Shown here one piece after another: positions 13,232 through 19,289 of a stretch of 64,000 bases of DNA. The stretch covers positions 1 to 64,000 of the IMG/VR virus record IMGVR_UViG_3300029922_000013; one strand, written 5' to 3'. The notes under the pieces are model-generated. The model searched no databases. It saw only the letters and a list, made by a program, of their open reading frames with translations, and had not been told where the DNA came from. The DNA comes from a virus. Every line of letters begins with the position of its first letter. Position 1 is the first letter of the stretch. A program made the position numbers and the translations under genes.

Positions 13232-13716
13232 AACTCGCCGCCTTCTTTTTCTTCATTCTGTAATTGTTTAATGAGACTCATATTGATACCCCCACTTTTG
13301 GGGAGTTCTTTTTCTCCTGTGTCTTCTTTCGGCTTATCGCCAAACTTCTTGCTGGTATCCAACGATGAATGAATTGCTTCGCCCATTTCAACGCGGCGTT
13401 TTTCTTCTTCAACAATCTGGCGCATTTCTTCACGCAACGCTTTTTCTTTTTCTTGATCGTAATTAGGATTAGATAAATTGCCTATGAGATCAAGTACATC
13501 GTCAATACGTTCCTCGGTGTTCCATGTACTAAGCTGATCCGAAGTCACTTGATGAACTACGAACTCTGGATCGAGAGTTAAAACTTCAATCAAAGAAGTG
13601 TGAAACCTCGTGCTAAACTCTCTACAATATTTATACCAAATAGAAACTTCGGTTGGATGAAGCTTTTCAGATAAAGCAATACTTTGGGCCGTCTCAAGCA
13701 ATTCTCTGAAGGACAT
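13228..13716 (-). CDS. Candidate tail-assembly chaperone, second ORF (162 aa)
   Basis: The start at 13716 lies 2 nt after the stop of the GIY-YIG gene; the in-frame ATG at 13749 would overlap that gene. The segment EVSIWYKYCREFSTRFHTSL at about residues 25-45 and the acidic, Lys/Glu-rich C-terminal half match proteins that follow a partner like the 14323 gene in other tailed phages, where I believe they act as tail-assembly chaperones. The usual frameshift link between the two is broken here by an inserted nuclease gene. The assignment is from pattern memory and gene order, not from a catalytic motif. Confidence 0.45.
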   Translation of the reverse strand: MSFRELLETAQSIALSEKLHPTEVSIWYKYCREFSTRFHTSLIEVLTLDPEFVVHQVTSDQLSTWNTEERIDDVLDLIGNLSNPNYDQEKEKALREEMRQIVEEEKRRVEMGEAIHSSLDTSKKFGDKPKEDTGEKELPKSGGINMSLIKQLQNEEKEGGEF

Positions 13717-13718
13717 TT

Positions 13719-14321
13719 TTATTCCATCAATCTTAGACAGTTGCCGCACGTTATATCTTTGGGATTAAAAGAAAATCTTAAGTCTCCCTTTTTATTGAGT
13801 CTATGACAGCGTGCTATTAAAATTTGTTGATTATTGTTTTCAGATTCCAAACTCAAATGAACTTTAGGAGTATAGGCTACTACACCACCGACCAATGTTT
13901 CATATATTTTTTCTGTTCTTTCGTCTCTTTTGTCTACAAAATTTTTATTGTTTAATACTTGAGCAATCTGCTTTTCGGTGCTTTCCACCATTTTTGTGAG
14001 TATTCGGCATATTCTAGTAAAATTAGTAGTGTAAAAAAATTCGGTGCTGCCGGGGTAAGTCTCCCAGATAGCGTAACATTCCGCTAAAGATAGCTTTTCA
14101 GAAACTTCATAGTGTTCCGTTTTAACAAAAAAAGTGTCTAATATTTCTAGACACCATGGGGTCGTATAAGCGTCCATTCTTTTCTGTATATTTTTGGAAC
14201 AGCCTATCTTTACCCCATTTTTGAATCTTAAAGCATAAACTCCTGAACTCTCAGGGAAACAATCCATCAAATGTCTTTGATTGAAATGCCTGTAGTAAAT
14301 ATGCTTTGTTCTTCTTCCCAT
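13719..14321 (-). CDS. GIY-YIG (T5orf172-like) homing endonuclease
   Basis: The N-terminal 90 residues contain SGVYALRFKNGVKIGCSKNI and then QKRMDAYTTPW, the pattern of the T5orf172/MUG113 branch of GIY-YIG nucleases (GVY, KIG, S-x-N-x2-KR). A glutamate in SLAECYAIWETYP could be the metal ligand. The C-terminal domain ends ITCGNCLRL with an upstream Cys-His (ARCHRL), a small zinc finger for DNA binding. It sits between two candidate tail-chaperone genes with 1-2 nt gaps and uses AAGGAG. It is therefore a free-standing homing endonuclease nested in a structural operon, without its own visible promoter. Confidence 0.75.
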   Translation of the reverse strand: MGRRTKHIYYRHFNQRHLMDCFPESSGVYALRFKNGVKIGCSKNIQKRMDAYTTPWCLEILDTFFVKTEHYEVSEKLSLAECYAIWETYPGSTEFFYTTNFTRICRILTKMVESTEKQIAQVLNNKNFVDKRDERTEKIYETLVGGVVAYTPKVHLSLESENNNQQILIARCHRLNKKGDLRFSFNPKDITCGNCLRLME

Positions 14322-14322
14322 T

Positions 14323-14799
14323 TCATTCTCCTTCGGTAACTTTTTGTTTTATTTGATTAATAACCTCATTCGATTTCTCCAAAGCTTCCTTCTTCTTGTC
14401 CTTCAGGCGTTCCTTGTAGGCCACTTCTGCGTCAATGGCGCGGGCTAGGACAGTAGAGATGATGTTCACGTCAGGAATGTTGCCTGCCAGCATCGAATCA
14501 GTATTCCAAAAAGGTGGGGCTTTGATAATTCGTTTTTGAAGTTGAGAAAGACTGAAAGCCAAAAATCTTTCTGTCTCAGAAGCATCCTGGGGATTAGGTC
14601 CCAATAGGTCACGATAGACACGACCCGCTGAGAGCGTCGCTAAGGGGTCTAGAAAGCATCTAAACGTAAACGTGCCTTTGTATGTGCCAAGCACTTCGCC
14701 TTCATCTTGTAGCGTGAATACAGCGGTTCCATCAGGATTTAGAATCAAGTCAGGTGGTAAAGGCGTTTGCTCGGTCTTGGCTTCAGGTTTATCACTCAT
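14323..14799 (-). CDS. Candidate tail-assembly chaperone, first ORF (158 aa)
   Basis: The pattern GTYKGTFTFRCFLDPLATL followed by AGRVYRDLLG, and later APPFWN and DAEVAYKERL, recurs in myophage proteins encoded with tail genes. I infer a tail-assembly chaperone or virion-associated role. N-terminal 25 residues are Pro/Lys/Glu-rich and disordered. It is the first gene of a three-gene - strand unit. A -10 TATAAC ends 6 nt before the ATG, so its transcript is predicted to be leaderless. Confidence 0.5.
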   Translation of the reverse strand: MSDKPEAKTEQTPLPPDLILNPDGTAVFTLQDEGEVLGTYKGTFTFRCFLDPLATLSAGRVYRDLLGPNPQDASETERFLAFSLSQLQKRIIKAPPFWNTDSMLAGNIPDVNIISTVLARAIDAEVAYKERLKDKKKEALEKSNEVINQIKQKVTEGE

Positions 14800-14805
14800 G
14801 CCTAT

Positions 14806-14816
14806 GTTATATCACA
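14806..14816 (-). promoter_or_regulatory. Extended -10 promoter, leaderless type
   Basis: TGTGATATAAC on the - strand, with -10 hexamer TATAAC at 14811-14806, 6 nt before the ATG at 14799. The sequence TGATATAAC-[AC]-A-N-GGCATG is almost identical to that before terL at 50377-50395. Confidence 0.6.
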
Positions 14817-15053
14817 AATCAAACTGGACACAAATTATCAACAGATCGATGCTCCCGGCTTTTATTTATATTAGCTGCCGGCTAGTGCCGTGTCCAAAGT
14901 AAAAACGCCTGAAAAAGAAATAGCTTCTATATATAGCGGTGTCTCCCTCTTCTGTCTCCCTCTTCTGTCTCCCTCTTAAAATGTTTTCGTCTGCTGGGTT
15001 ATTTACTTGGAGAGGGGGATAACTGGTAAGCATTTAGTGCTATATGAAAACCA
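14817..15053. other. Divergent intergenic control region
   Basis: About 240 bases separate the divergent genes at 14799 and 15102. The region contains the 13-bp direct repeats at 14941-14977, a purine-rich GGAGAGGGGGA tract at 15009-15019 that is partly complementary to the repeats, and promoters at both ends. No ORF with a ribosome site is visible. Confidence 0.6.
14941..14977 (+). repeat. 13-bp direct repeats (2.8 copies)
   Basis: GTCTCCCTCTTCT occurs at 14941 and 14954, with a third partial copy at 14967. Pyrimidine-only strand bias. Located 125 bp upstream of a winged-helix gene of replication-initiator type. It could be an iteron set, a regulator site or a simple slippage array. Confidence 0.7.
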
Positions 15054-15082
15054 TTGACTTTGGATTTTTGTTGTGATACAAG
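15054..15082 (+). promoter_or_regulatory. Sigma-70-type promoter
   Basis: TTGACT at 15054-15059, a 17-bp spacer and TACAAG at 15077-15082. Transcription would begin near 15089, which excludes the in-frame ATGs at 15054-15084 and supports the start at 15102. Confidence 0.6.
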
Positions 15083-15101
15083 TATGCAAGAGGTGTTAAA
15101 A

Positions 15102-15509
15102 ATGTCTGATAAAATTGTAGCTAATTATTTTAAAATTCCACACGGTTTTATGAAACTAGGCTTGAATCCCTATGAAGTTTTTGTTCTAGTCTATTTTCTT
15201 TCGTTAGATGGCTTGGGACAAATATTCCCTTCGCAGCAAACTATTGCTAAAGTTTGTAAGATGTCTCCCAGGAAAGTAACCCAAGTGATCAACTCTCTTG
15301 CTAAGAAAGATTTGATAAAATATAAAAAGGGTAGCAGAGGATTCTCTAATCGTTATAGTGTGTTATTAAAAAACATCGATCCTAAGTGTACTGTGGTAAA
15401 TTACCAGAGTCCTTTAACCCAAAAGGCAAACGATAAGGTCGAACTTGAATTTACCAATCTTTTTAAGGAACTAGCAGAAGAGAAAAATCTAGTTGACTTT
15501 TCCAGTTAA
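15102..15509 (+). CDS. Winged-helix/HTH DNA-binding protein (135 aa)
   Basis: The N-terminal 85 residues (YFKIPHGFMKLGLNPYEVFV, then FPSQQTIAKVCKMSPRKVTQ and LIKYKKGSRGFSNRYSV) form the helix-turn-helix plus wing seen in phage replication initiators and primosome organisers of the HTH_36 type. The C-terminal 45 residues are short and acidic, without a replication partner domain. AAGAGG is 9 nt upstream of 15102. It lies next to direct repeats in the divergent control region. It could start replication there or regulate the divergent transcripts. Confidence 0.7.
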   Translation: MSDKIVANYFKIPHGFMKLGLNPYEVFVLVYFLSLDGLGQIFPSQQTIAKVCKMSPRKVTQVINSLAKKDLIKYKKGSRGFSNRYSVLLKNIDPKCTVVNYQSPLTQKANDKVELEFTNLFKELAEEKNLVDFSS

Positions 15510-15542
15510 GTATGTTTTACTGTATATCAAGAGGAGAACGGT

Positions 15543-15818
15543 ATGATTAAAAATATGTCGAATTCTGCAGGGTACGATCTTTACGAAGCATTTGAGAATC
15601 AATGGGTCCTAGATTTTAAGAACGGAGATGCGTTCCACGGGACTTTGAAGGAGATTGGCTTTTACATGTGCGATAAACTTGATTTCTATCTCGAAGATAT
15701 TGAATTCGCTGTGGAAACTATTCTCCAAAATGGACACAATGCCGCCCATTTTGGTATTTTTAAGAGCTTGCTATTTACTTTTACTAAAGATCTCTCCGAT
15801 AAAAGGAGAGCGAGCTAA
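15543..15818 (+). CDS. Hypothetical protein (91 aa)
   Basis: An acidic protein (MIKNMSNSAGYDLYEAFENQ start) with mixed helices, preceded by AGAGGAG. It is co-directional with the HTH gene. No family is recognised. Confidence 0.6.
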   Translation: MIKNMSNSAGYDLYEAFENQWVLDFKNGDAFHGTLKEIGFYMCDKLDFYLEDIEFAVETILQNGHNAAHFGIFKSLLFTFTKDLSDKRRAS

Positions 15819-15819
15819 T

Positions 15820-16083
15820 ATGCTCAAAAGCACAGCTGGTGGACTCAGATTCCTATGCGAACGTTGCACTGTAATTCTAGCTAGTGATTTTAGTTTTCTG
15901 ACTGAAAACCCGCACTGGATTCGCGTGAAATCGCCCAAGAAAAACCAAAAAGTTGGAGGTCGTTATTTAGATTTTTGCTCTGTTAAGTGCAAACTCATTT
16001 TTTTCAAAGGACGGAAGTATATAAGTAGAAAGCATAGGCACATCCAGTCTAATTTAGACAAACTATATACTAACTTTAACTAG
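15820..16083 (+). CDS. Zinc-finger protein (87 aa)
   Basis: The start at 15820 follows the previous stop by 1 nt with AAAGGAGAG upstream; the longer in-frame ORF from 15655 overlaps the previous gene and is not translated. CERC near residue 13 and CSVKC near residue 49 could bind zinc; the C-terminus is strongly basic (RKYISRKHRH). A small nucleic-acid-binding protein is likely. Confidence 0.6.
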   Translation: MLKSTAGGLRFLCERCTVILASDFSFLTENPHWIRVKSPKKNQKVGGRYLDFCSVKCKLIFFKGRKYISRKHRHIQSNLDKLYTNFN

Positions 16084-16215
16084 ATGACTTTAAAACTCAT
16101 TAAAACTAATACCGTCGATTTTAAATGTAGCCATTGTTCCAAAAGTGATTTTGTGCAAGTTGGGTATGGATGGGCTTGTTATCATTGTGGTTTGTATATT
16201 TATCCCGAGTTATGA
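16084..16215 (+). CDS. Tiny zinc-ribbon protein (43 aa)
   Basis: This 43-residue ORF has two CxxC pairs, CSHC at 15-18 and CYHC at 32-35, around a tryptophan. It starts on the base after the previous stop and has no clear ribosome site, so it would depend on coupling. The cysteine spacing makes chance unlikely. Confidence 0.6.
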   Translation: MTLKLIKTNTVDFKCSHCSKSDFVQVGYGWACYHCGLYIYPEL

Positions 16216-16221
16216 TATAAC
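16213..16221 (+). promoter_or_regulatory. Extended -10 promoter
   Basis: TGATATAAC contains TG-N-TATAAC with -10 hexamer at 16216-16221. Transcription would begin near 16228 at the ribosome site AGAGGA, giving a very short leader for the gene at 16240. Confidence 0.45.
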
Positions 16222-16239
16222 ACATCAGAGGAACCCACT

Positions 16240-16491
16240 ATGATGCCCGATATGCGTGTTTTAACTTTGAATTCTTTTGGAGAAACTGCCGCCGACGATC
16301 TTCGCGTGACTCTTTCAGCTATGAATATTAAAGCCGTTATAGCCCAAGATGGCAATGTACAGAACAGACCGGTCAAGATCACTACCGTTATGTTTATGGG
16401 TGATCCAGAAGCGGTAACTTTGAAGTTGAGTGAGTTTGATTTGCTGCAGCTAGAGTCGGTGGTGGGGGCTTACGGCTTCTTTGAAGAGTGA
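16240..16491 (+). CDS. Hypothetical protein (83 aa)
   Basis: The protein has strands and helices in a pattern like a small ACT or ferredoxin fold (MRVLTLNSFGETAADDLRVT; VMFMGDPEAVTLKLSEFDLL). AGAGGAA is upstream. It ends directly against the stop of the convergent gene at 16492. No family is recognised. Confidence 0.6.
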   Translation: MMPDMRVLTLNSFGETAADDLRVTLSAMNIKAVIAQDGNVQNRPVKITTVMFMGDPEAVTLKLSEFDLLQLESVVGAYGFFEE

Positions 16492-16866
16492 TTATTTATC
16501 CACGAGTCTCGTGAGTAGAGAAATCAAGTTACTGTGAGCCATCTTGACTTCTTCACGCAAAGAGTCAATTTTCTCTGAAAGATTCCTGATCTCATTAGCT
16601 TGTGTCTCTTTTATGTGCTCGATATCTTTAGAGACGCTTTCCTTCAGATTGTTTAAATCCATCTCAAGGGCACTAATTTTGGCTTCTAGTTTTATTTTGA
16701 TAGCGTTGTCGTGAGCCTTGGCTTCTTCCAGAAAGCCATCTGCCCTGGCTTTATTGGCTTTTCTTATCTCTCTGGCGATCTTGGCGATGGTATAGATGAC
16801 ACTTACAAACGCAGCGAATAAGCCCAGTGCGGATAAAAAGGTGTTATAGGTTAGTAGTGGAATCAT
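16492..16866 (-). CDS. Membrane-anchored coiled-coil protein (124 aa)
   Basis: One N-terminal membrane helix (about residues 8-30, TFLSALGLFAAFVSVIYTIA) is followed by about 90 residues of continuous coiled coil with heptads (EAKISALEMDLNNLKESVSK). The layout suits a spanin-like, holin-associated or XhlA-like accessory protein, but no specific family is clear. It is transcribed opposite to its lysis-type neighbours from a YAATCTTTA box at 16891-16882, with GAGGA as ribosome site. Confidence 0.55.
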   Translation of the reverse strand: MIPLLTYNTFLSALGLFAAFVSVIYTIAKIAREIRKANKARADGFLEEAKAHDNAIKIKLEAKISALEMDLNNLKESVSKDIEHIKETQANEIRNLSEKIDSLREEVKMAHSNLISLLTRLVDK

Positions 16867-16881
16867 ACTTCAATCCTCTTA

Positions 16882-16891
16882 TTAAAGATTG
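16882..16891 (-). promoter_or_regulatory. Candidate late promoter box
   Basis: CAATCTTTAA on the - strand, 16 nt before the ATG of the coiled-coil membrane protein. The box recurs before structural genes on both strands. Confidence 0.5.
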
Positions 16892-16901
16892 TTGTATTAT
16901 A

Positions 16902-16910
16902 TGATATAAA
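16902..16910 (+). promoter_or_regulatory. Extended -10 promoter
   Basis: TGATATAAA (hexamer TATAAA at 16905-16910) 17 nt before the ATG at 16928. It is divergent from the late box at 16882-16891. Confidence 0.5.
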
Positions 16911-16927
16911 CATAATAAGAGGTTGAT

Positions 16928-17206
16928 ATGTTTCAAAAAATTCAAGAAATCACAAGTGTAATCCTAGGTTTGCGTAAATTCCTTATAATGGCAGCTCTCA
17001 TCTCAATTGCCGTGGTGTTTAGGCTCCATGACTATCTAGACGGTGCACAGTTCACAGATCTGCTAAAAGCCACCACTTTGGGGTTTCTAGCATCTAACAG
17101 TATGGAGCACCTTAAAATGGCTGTCACCTCATACGCCGACTCTAAAAGTGGCAAACAGGTCCAAGAGACTGATAGTTCGGTAGGAGATGACTCAAATGCT
17201 AAGTAA
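16928..17206 (+). CDS. Small membrane protein, holin candidate (92 aa)
   Basis: One clear membrane helix at about residues 14-34 (LRKFLIMAALISIAVVFRLH) and a weaker hydrophobic stretch at 48-60. A polar tail follows. Such small one- or two-helix proteins next to other membrane proteins and a cell-wall enzyme are typical of lysis cassettes, so a holin or antiholin role is plausible. AAGAGG is upstream. The gene overlaps the next by 11 nt. Confidence 0.5.
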   Translation: MFQKIQEITSVILGLRKFLIMAALISIAVVFRLHDYLDGAQFTDLLKATTLGFLASNSMEHLKMAVTSYADSKSGKQVQETDSSVGDDSNAK

Positions 17207-17537
17207 ATTGAAATCTTTGGTCTCAGGCCTCAAATCGTTCGTGGCTAATTTCAAAGCCAAGGCCTCCAAGGACCTATCCGAGCTATGGAAGGATTATAAA
17301 GGGTTCTTAATCGTTTTTGGAGCTTTGATCCTCACTTTAAAGTTTAGAGAGCTTCTTGTGAGTTTTTTGTTGAATTCTTCTAAGCGTTTCTTTCAAGGGG
17401 CTCAAAAAAAGAGCGCTTCTTTGGACTTGAAAGAAAATAAAGACGATGCCCAGTCAAATGCTTTAGTCGAACAAGCTCAAGATCTTCCTAAAACAGAACA
17501 ACCGGTTACAGTAGACTGGTATAAGGATAAAAAATGA
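17196..17537 (+). CDS. Small membrane protein of the lysis-type cluster (113 aa)
   Basis: The start at 17196 has AGGAG 9 nt upstream, better than the ATG at 17187. A basic amphipathic N-terminus (MLSKLKSLVSGLKSFVANFK) precedes one membrane helix (about residues 38-58) and a polar, acidic tail. It overlaps both neighbours, so the three genes form one translational unit. Function unknown; holin-like or spanin-like are both possible. Confidence 0.5.
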   Translation: MLSKLKSLVSGLKSFVANFKAKASKDLSELWKDYKGFLIVFGALILTLKFRELLVSFLLNSSKRFFQGAQKKSASLDLKENKDDAQSNALVEQAQDLPKTEQPVTVDWYKDKK

Positions 17538-17920
17538 GAATATTTATTGGATTACTCTTACTTGCGTTTACTAGTCAAGTAGCATTAGCCGATTGTGATT
17601 GGTCTAAGATTAAACCACTTGATGATGGAGGCTTCGAATATTCCCAAGATCTTCACTTGTGCGTGGGACAACTTGTTCAAGCTTCTGCAGTAAAAGATCA
17701 ACAAATACAAGATCTGAACGGGGCTATTCAACTCAAAGACTTGGCTCTAAAGGCTTCAGATGATCGCGCTACGCTGTGGTCTACTACTAGCCAGGGACTT
17801 GAGGATCGTTTGCAAAAGATCGATGCTACCCAAAAGCATAATGATTGGTTGTTTTTTGCTGCGGGTGCCGTGACAGTTATTGGGGCTGGCTGGATGGCTA
17901 GTCGCCTATTACACCCCTAA
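17534..17920 (+). CDS. Exported coiled-coil protein with C-terminal membrane helix, spanin-like (128 aa)
   Basis: A Sec signal peptide (residues 1-19, cut before DCDWS), two Cys residues, a helical coiled-coil middle (KDQQIQDLNGAIQLKDLALK) and a C-terminal membrane helix (about 104-124, WLFFAAGAVTVIGAGWMASR). A periplasmic coiled coil anchored at one end resembles a unimolecular spanin in reverse layout. It overlaps the preceding gene by 4 nt and the convergent peptidase gene by 4 nt. Confidence 0.5.
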   Translation: MRIFIGLLLLAFTSQVALADCDWSKIKPLDDGGFEYSQDLHLCVGQLVQASAVKDQQIQDLNGAIQLKDLALKASDDRATLWSTTSQGLEDRLQKIDATQKHNDWLFFAAGAVTVIGAGWMASRLLHP

Positions 17921-18468
17921 GATTTAGATTCAATAAGTTCAAATAAGTCTGGCCTGGACAGGACCAGGGTATATATGTCTTGTGGCGATGCTGATCCTAG
18001 ACCGTATCCATCGAATAATGATTTGAAACCGCAGCCTTCTATAAATTCTCGCAAGAATTGAGAGCAAATTCTTGTCGTTTGACTTTGATACCAATTATCT
18101 TTTGCTTTAATATCTCTTCCCAAAAATCTATTTAAATAGCGCCACATAAACCAAGGATAAGCCAAAAATGCATAAGAATCCTCAAGCTCCTTTATTTGGT
18201 TTTTAATAGAAGAATCTATAGTAGCTCGATCTATTTTAAGTTGATAAACTTCATAGGCCTGATTCACATTGTTTCTATAGCCAATGTCAAAAGAACTAAC
18301 GCTGACTCCTCCACCGCAAGCTTCCATGAGCATTTCTTTACCGAGCATTGGGGGACAGGTAAAAAAGGAATGAGACCATTTAGATCCAGTTAGTTTGGAT
18401 ATGCACCAATCATACCATTTATTTTTGGTATAGGCAAAGCAAACGTAGCCATATTGTGCATTATCCAT
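17917..18468 (-). CDS. Permuted NlpC/P60-type (papain-like) hydrolase
   Basis: The order of catalytic residues is His first, Cys later: His33 in SKWSHSFF, Glu49 in LMEACGGGV, then Cys135 in TTRICSQFLREF. This is the circularly permuted NlpC/P60 arrangement (YiiX/YaeF type), whose members cut peptide or amide bonds in peptidoglycan or act on lipids. Length (183 residues) fits a single catalytic domain. It has no signal peptide. It lies between the lysis-type genes and the fibre genes, so either an endolysin or a virion-borne cell-wall enzyme is possible. A GGGG-containing site lies upstream. Confidence 0.7.
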   Translation of the reverse strand: MDNAQYGYVCFAYTKNKWYDWCISKLTGSKWSHSFFTCPPMLGKEMLMEACGGGVSVSSFDIGYRNNVNQAYEVYQLKIDRATIDSSIKNQIKELEDSYAFLAYPWFMWRYLNRFLGRDIKAKDNWYQSQTTRICSQFLREFIEGCGFKSLFDGYGLGSASPQDIYTLVLSRPDLFELIESKS

Positions 18469-18481
18469 ATTGTACCCCGAC

Positions 18482-19288
18482 TTATGTAGCTGCTGGAATT
18501 CCCCAGTCTAAGTTAACTCTAATACCACCAGTAAATACTCCTGCCGGACGAATGTATTTAATTTTTAAATAAAAGCCAGAAGGAAGAAATGCATATCCAG
18601 CGATAGGCTCAAGCTCAGTTTCTCCTATTGGAGGTAAACCATCTCCCTGTGCCTCTGCCCAAAAGTACCACCCTTGATTATCCGAAGGAGCTTGATCGTC
18701 GTAATAAGTCTTTATAACTGGATAAAGAGGGAATGCTTGATTGAAAGGAGCTGGAAGAGTGCCTAGCGCTATAACTGTAGCATCGCTCAAAGGAGCGGTA
18801 GCGCTGGGATTGGATGCCAAAGCCAATGCCCAAGCAACACACCGATCGTCATCATTTACATATAACAAAGCACGATCGTCCTTATTATAATCTTCCGTGA
18901 TTCCATAACCACCAGCAATATAACGTCCCAATCCAGTCCCAAAAGTTCCGGGGCACTTTATGGATGCGATAGCGCTTGTAGTGGCACCATCGTTTGGAAG
19001 CTCTGCAGAAGTACACGCTATCTTTAGGTCTTTATTGTTGAATTCAAATTGCGTAGTAACCGTAGTCAAGGAAGGAAGCAACGGCTTGTTAGCTGTGGGC
19101 ATGTAGTTTGTTTCAAAATCTGTTTGATCGGTGGAATCAGAGCCGTCCATTGGGATCTGTGCCGTCACTTCCATTGGACCGTCTGAAGCAAAGAGATAGT
19201 AGGTATTATTTGCTATGACGTATTGAATGCACAAATTTCTAGCAACTACAAATGCTTTAATATCTGACCAACCTAGATTAATTTGCAT
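18482..19288 (-). CDS. Virion-associated protein following the long fibre (268 aa)
   Basis: The start at 19288 has GAGGAGTG upstream and overlaps no coding sequence of consequence; the longer in-frame start at 19336 would lie inside the fibre gene. The protein (MQINLGWSDIKAFVVARNLC start) is beta-rich, contains the block YYLFASDGPMEVTAQIPMDG typical of phage virion hypotheticals, and ends in a hydrophobic beta region (GGIRVNLDWGIPAAT). It is probably a baseplate, fibre-tip or receptor-binding component, judged from its position right after the large fibre gene. Confidence 0.6.
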   Translation of the reverse strand: MQINLGWSDIKAFVVARNLCIQYVIANNTYYLFASDGPMEVTAQIPMDGSDSTDQTDFETNYMPTANKPLLPSLTTVTTQFEFNNKDLKIACTSAELPNDGATTSAIASIKCPGTFGTGLGRYIAGGYGITEDYNKDDRALLYVNDDDRCVAWALALASNPSATAPLSDATVIALGTLPAPFNQAFPLYPVIKTYYDDQAPSDNQGWYFWAEAQGDGLPPIGETELEPIAGYAFLPSGFYLKIKYIRPAGVFTGGIRVNLDWGIPAAT

Positions 19289-19289
19289 A

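Noticed and set aside
13228-14799. Programmed frameshift joining the two tail-chaperone candidates
   Set aside because: The GIY-YIG gene lies between them, so the frames are not contiguous.
14941-14977. Possible CRISPR-like array
   Set aside because: Units are contiguous 13-bp repeats without spacers.
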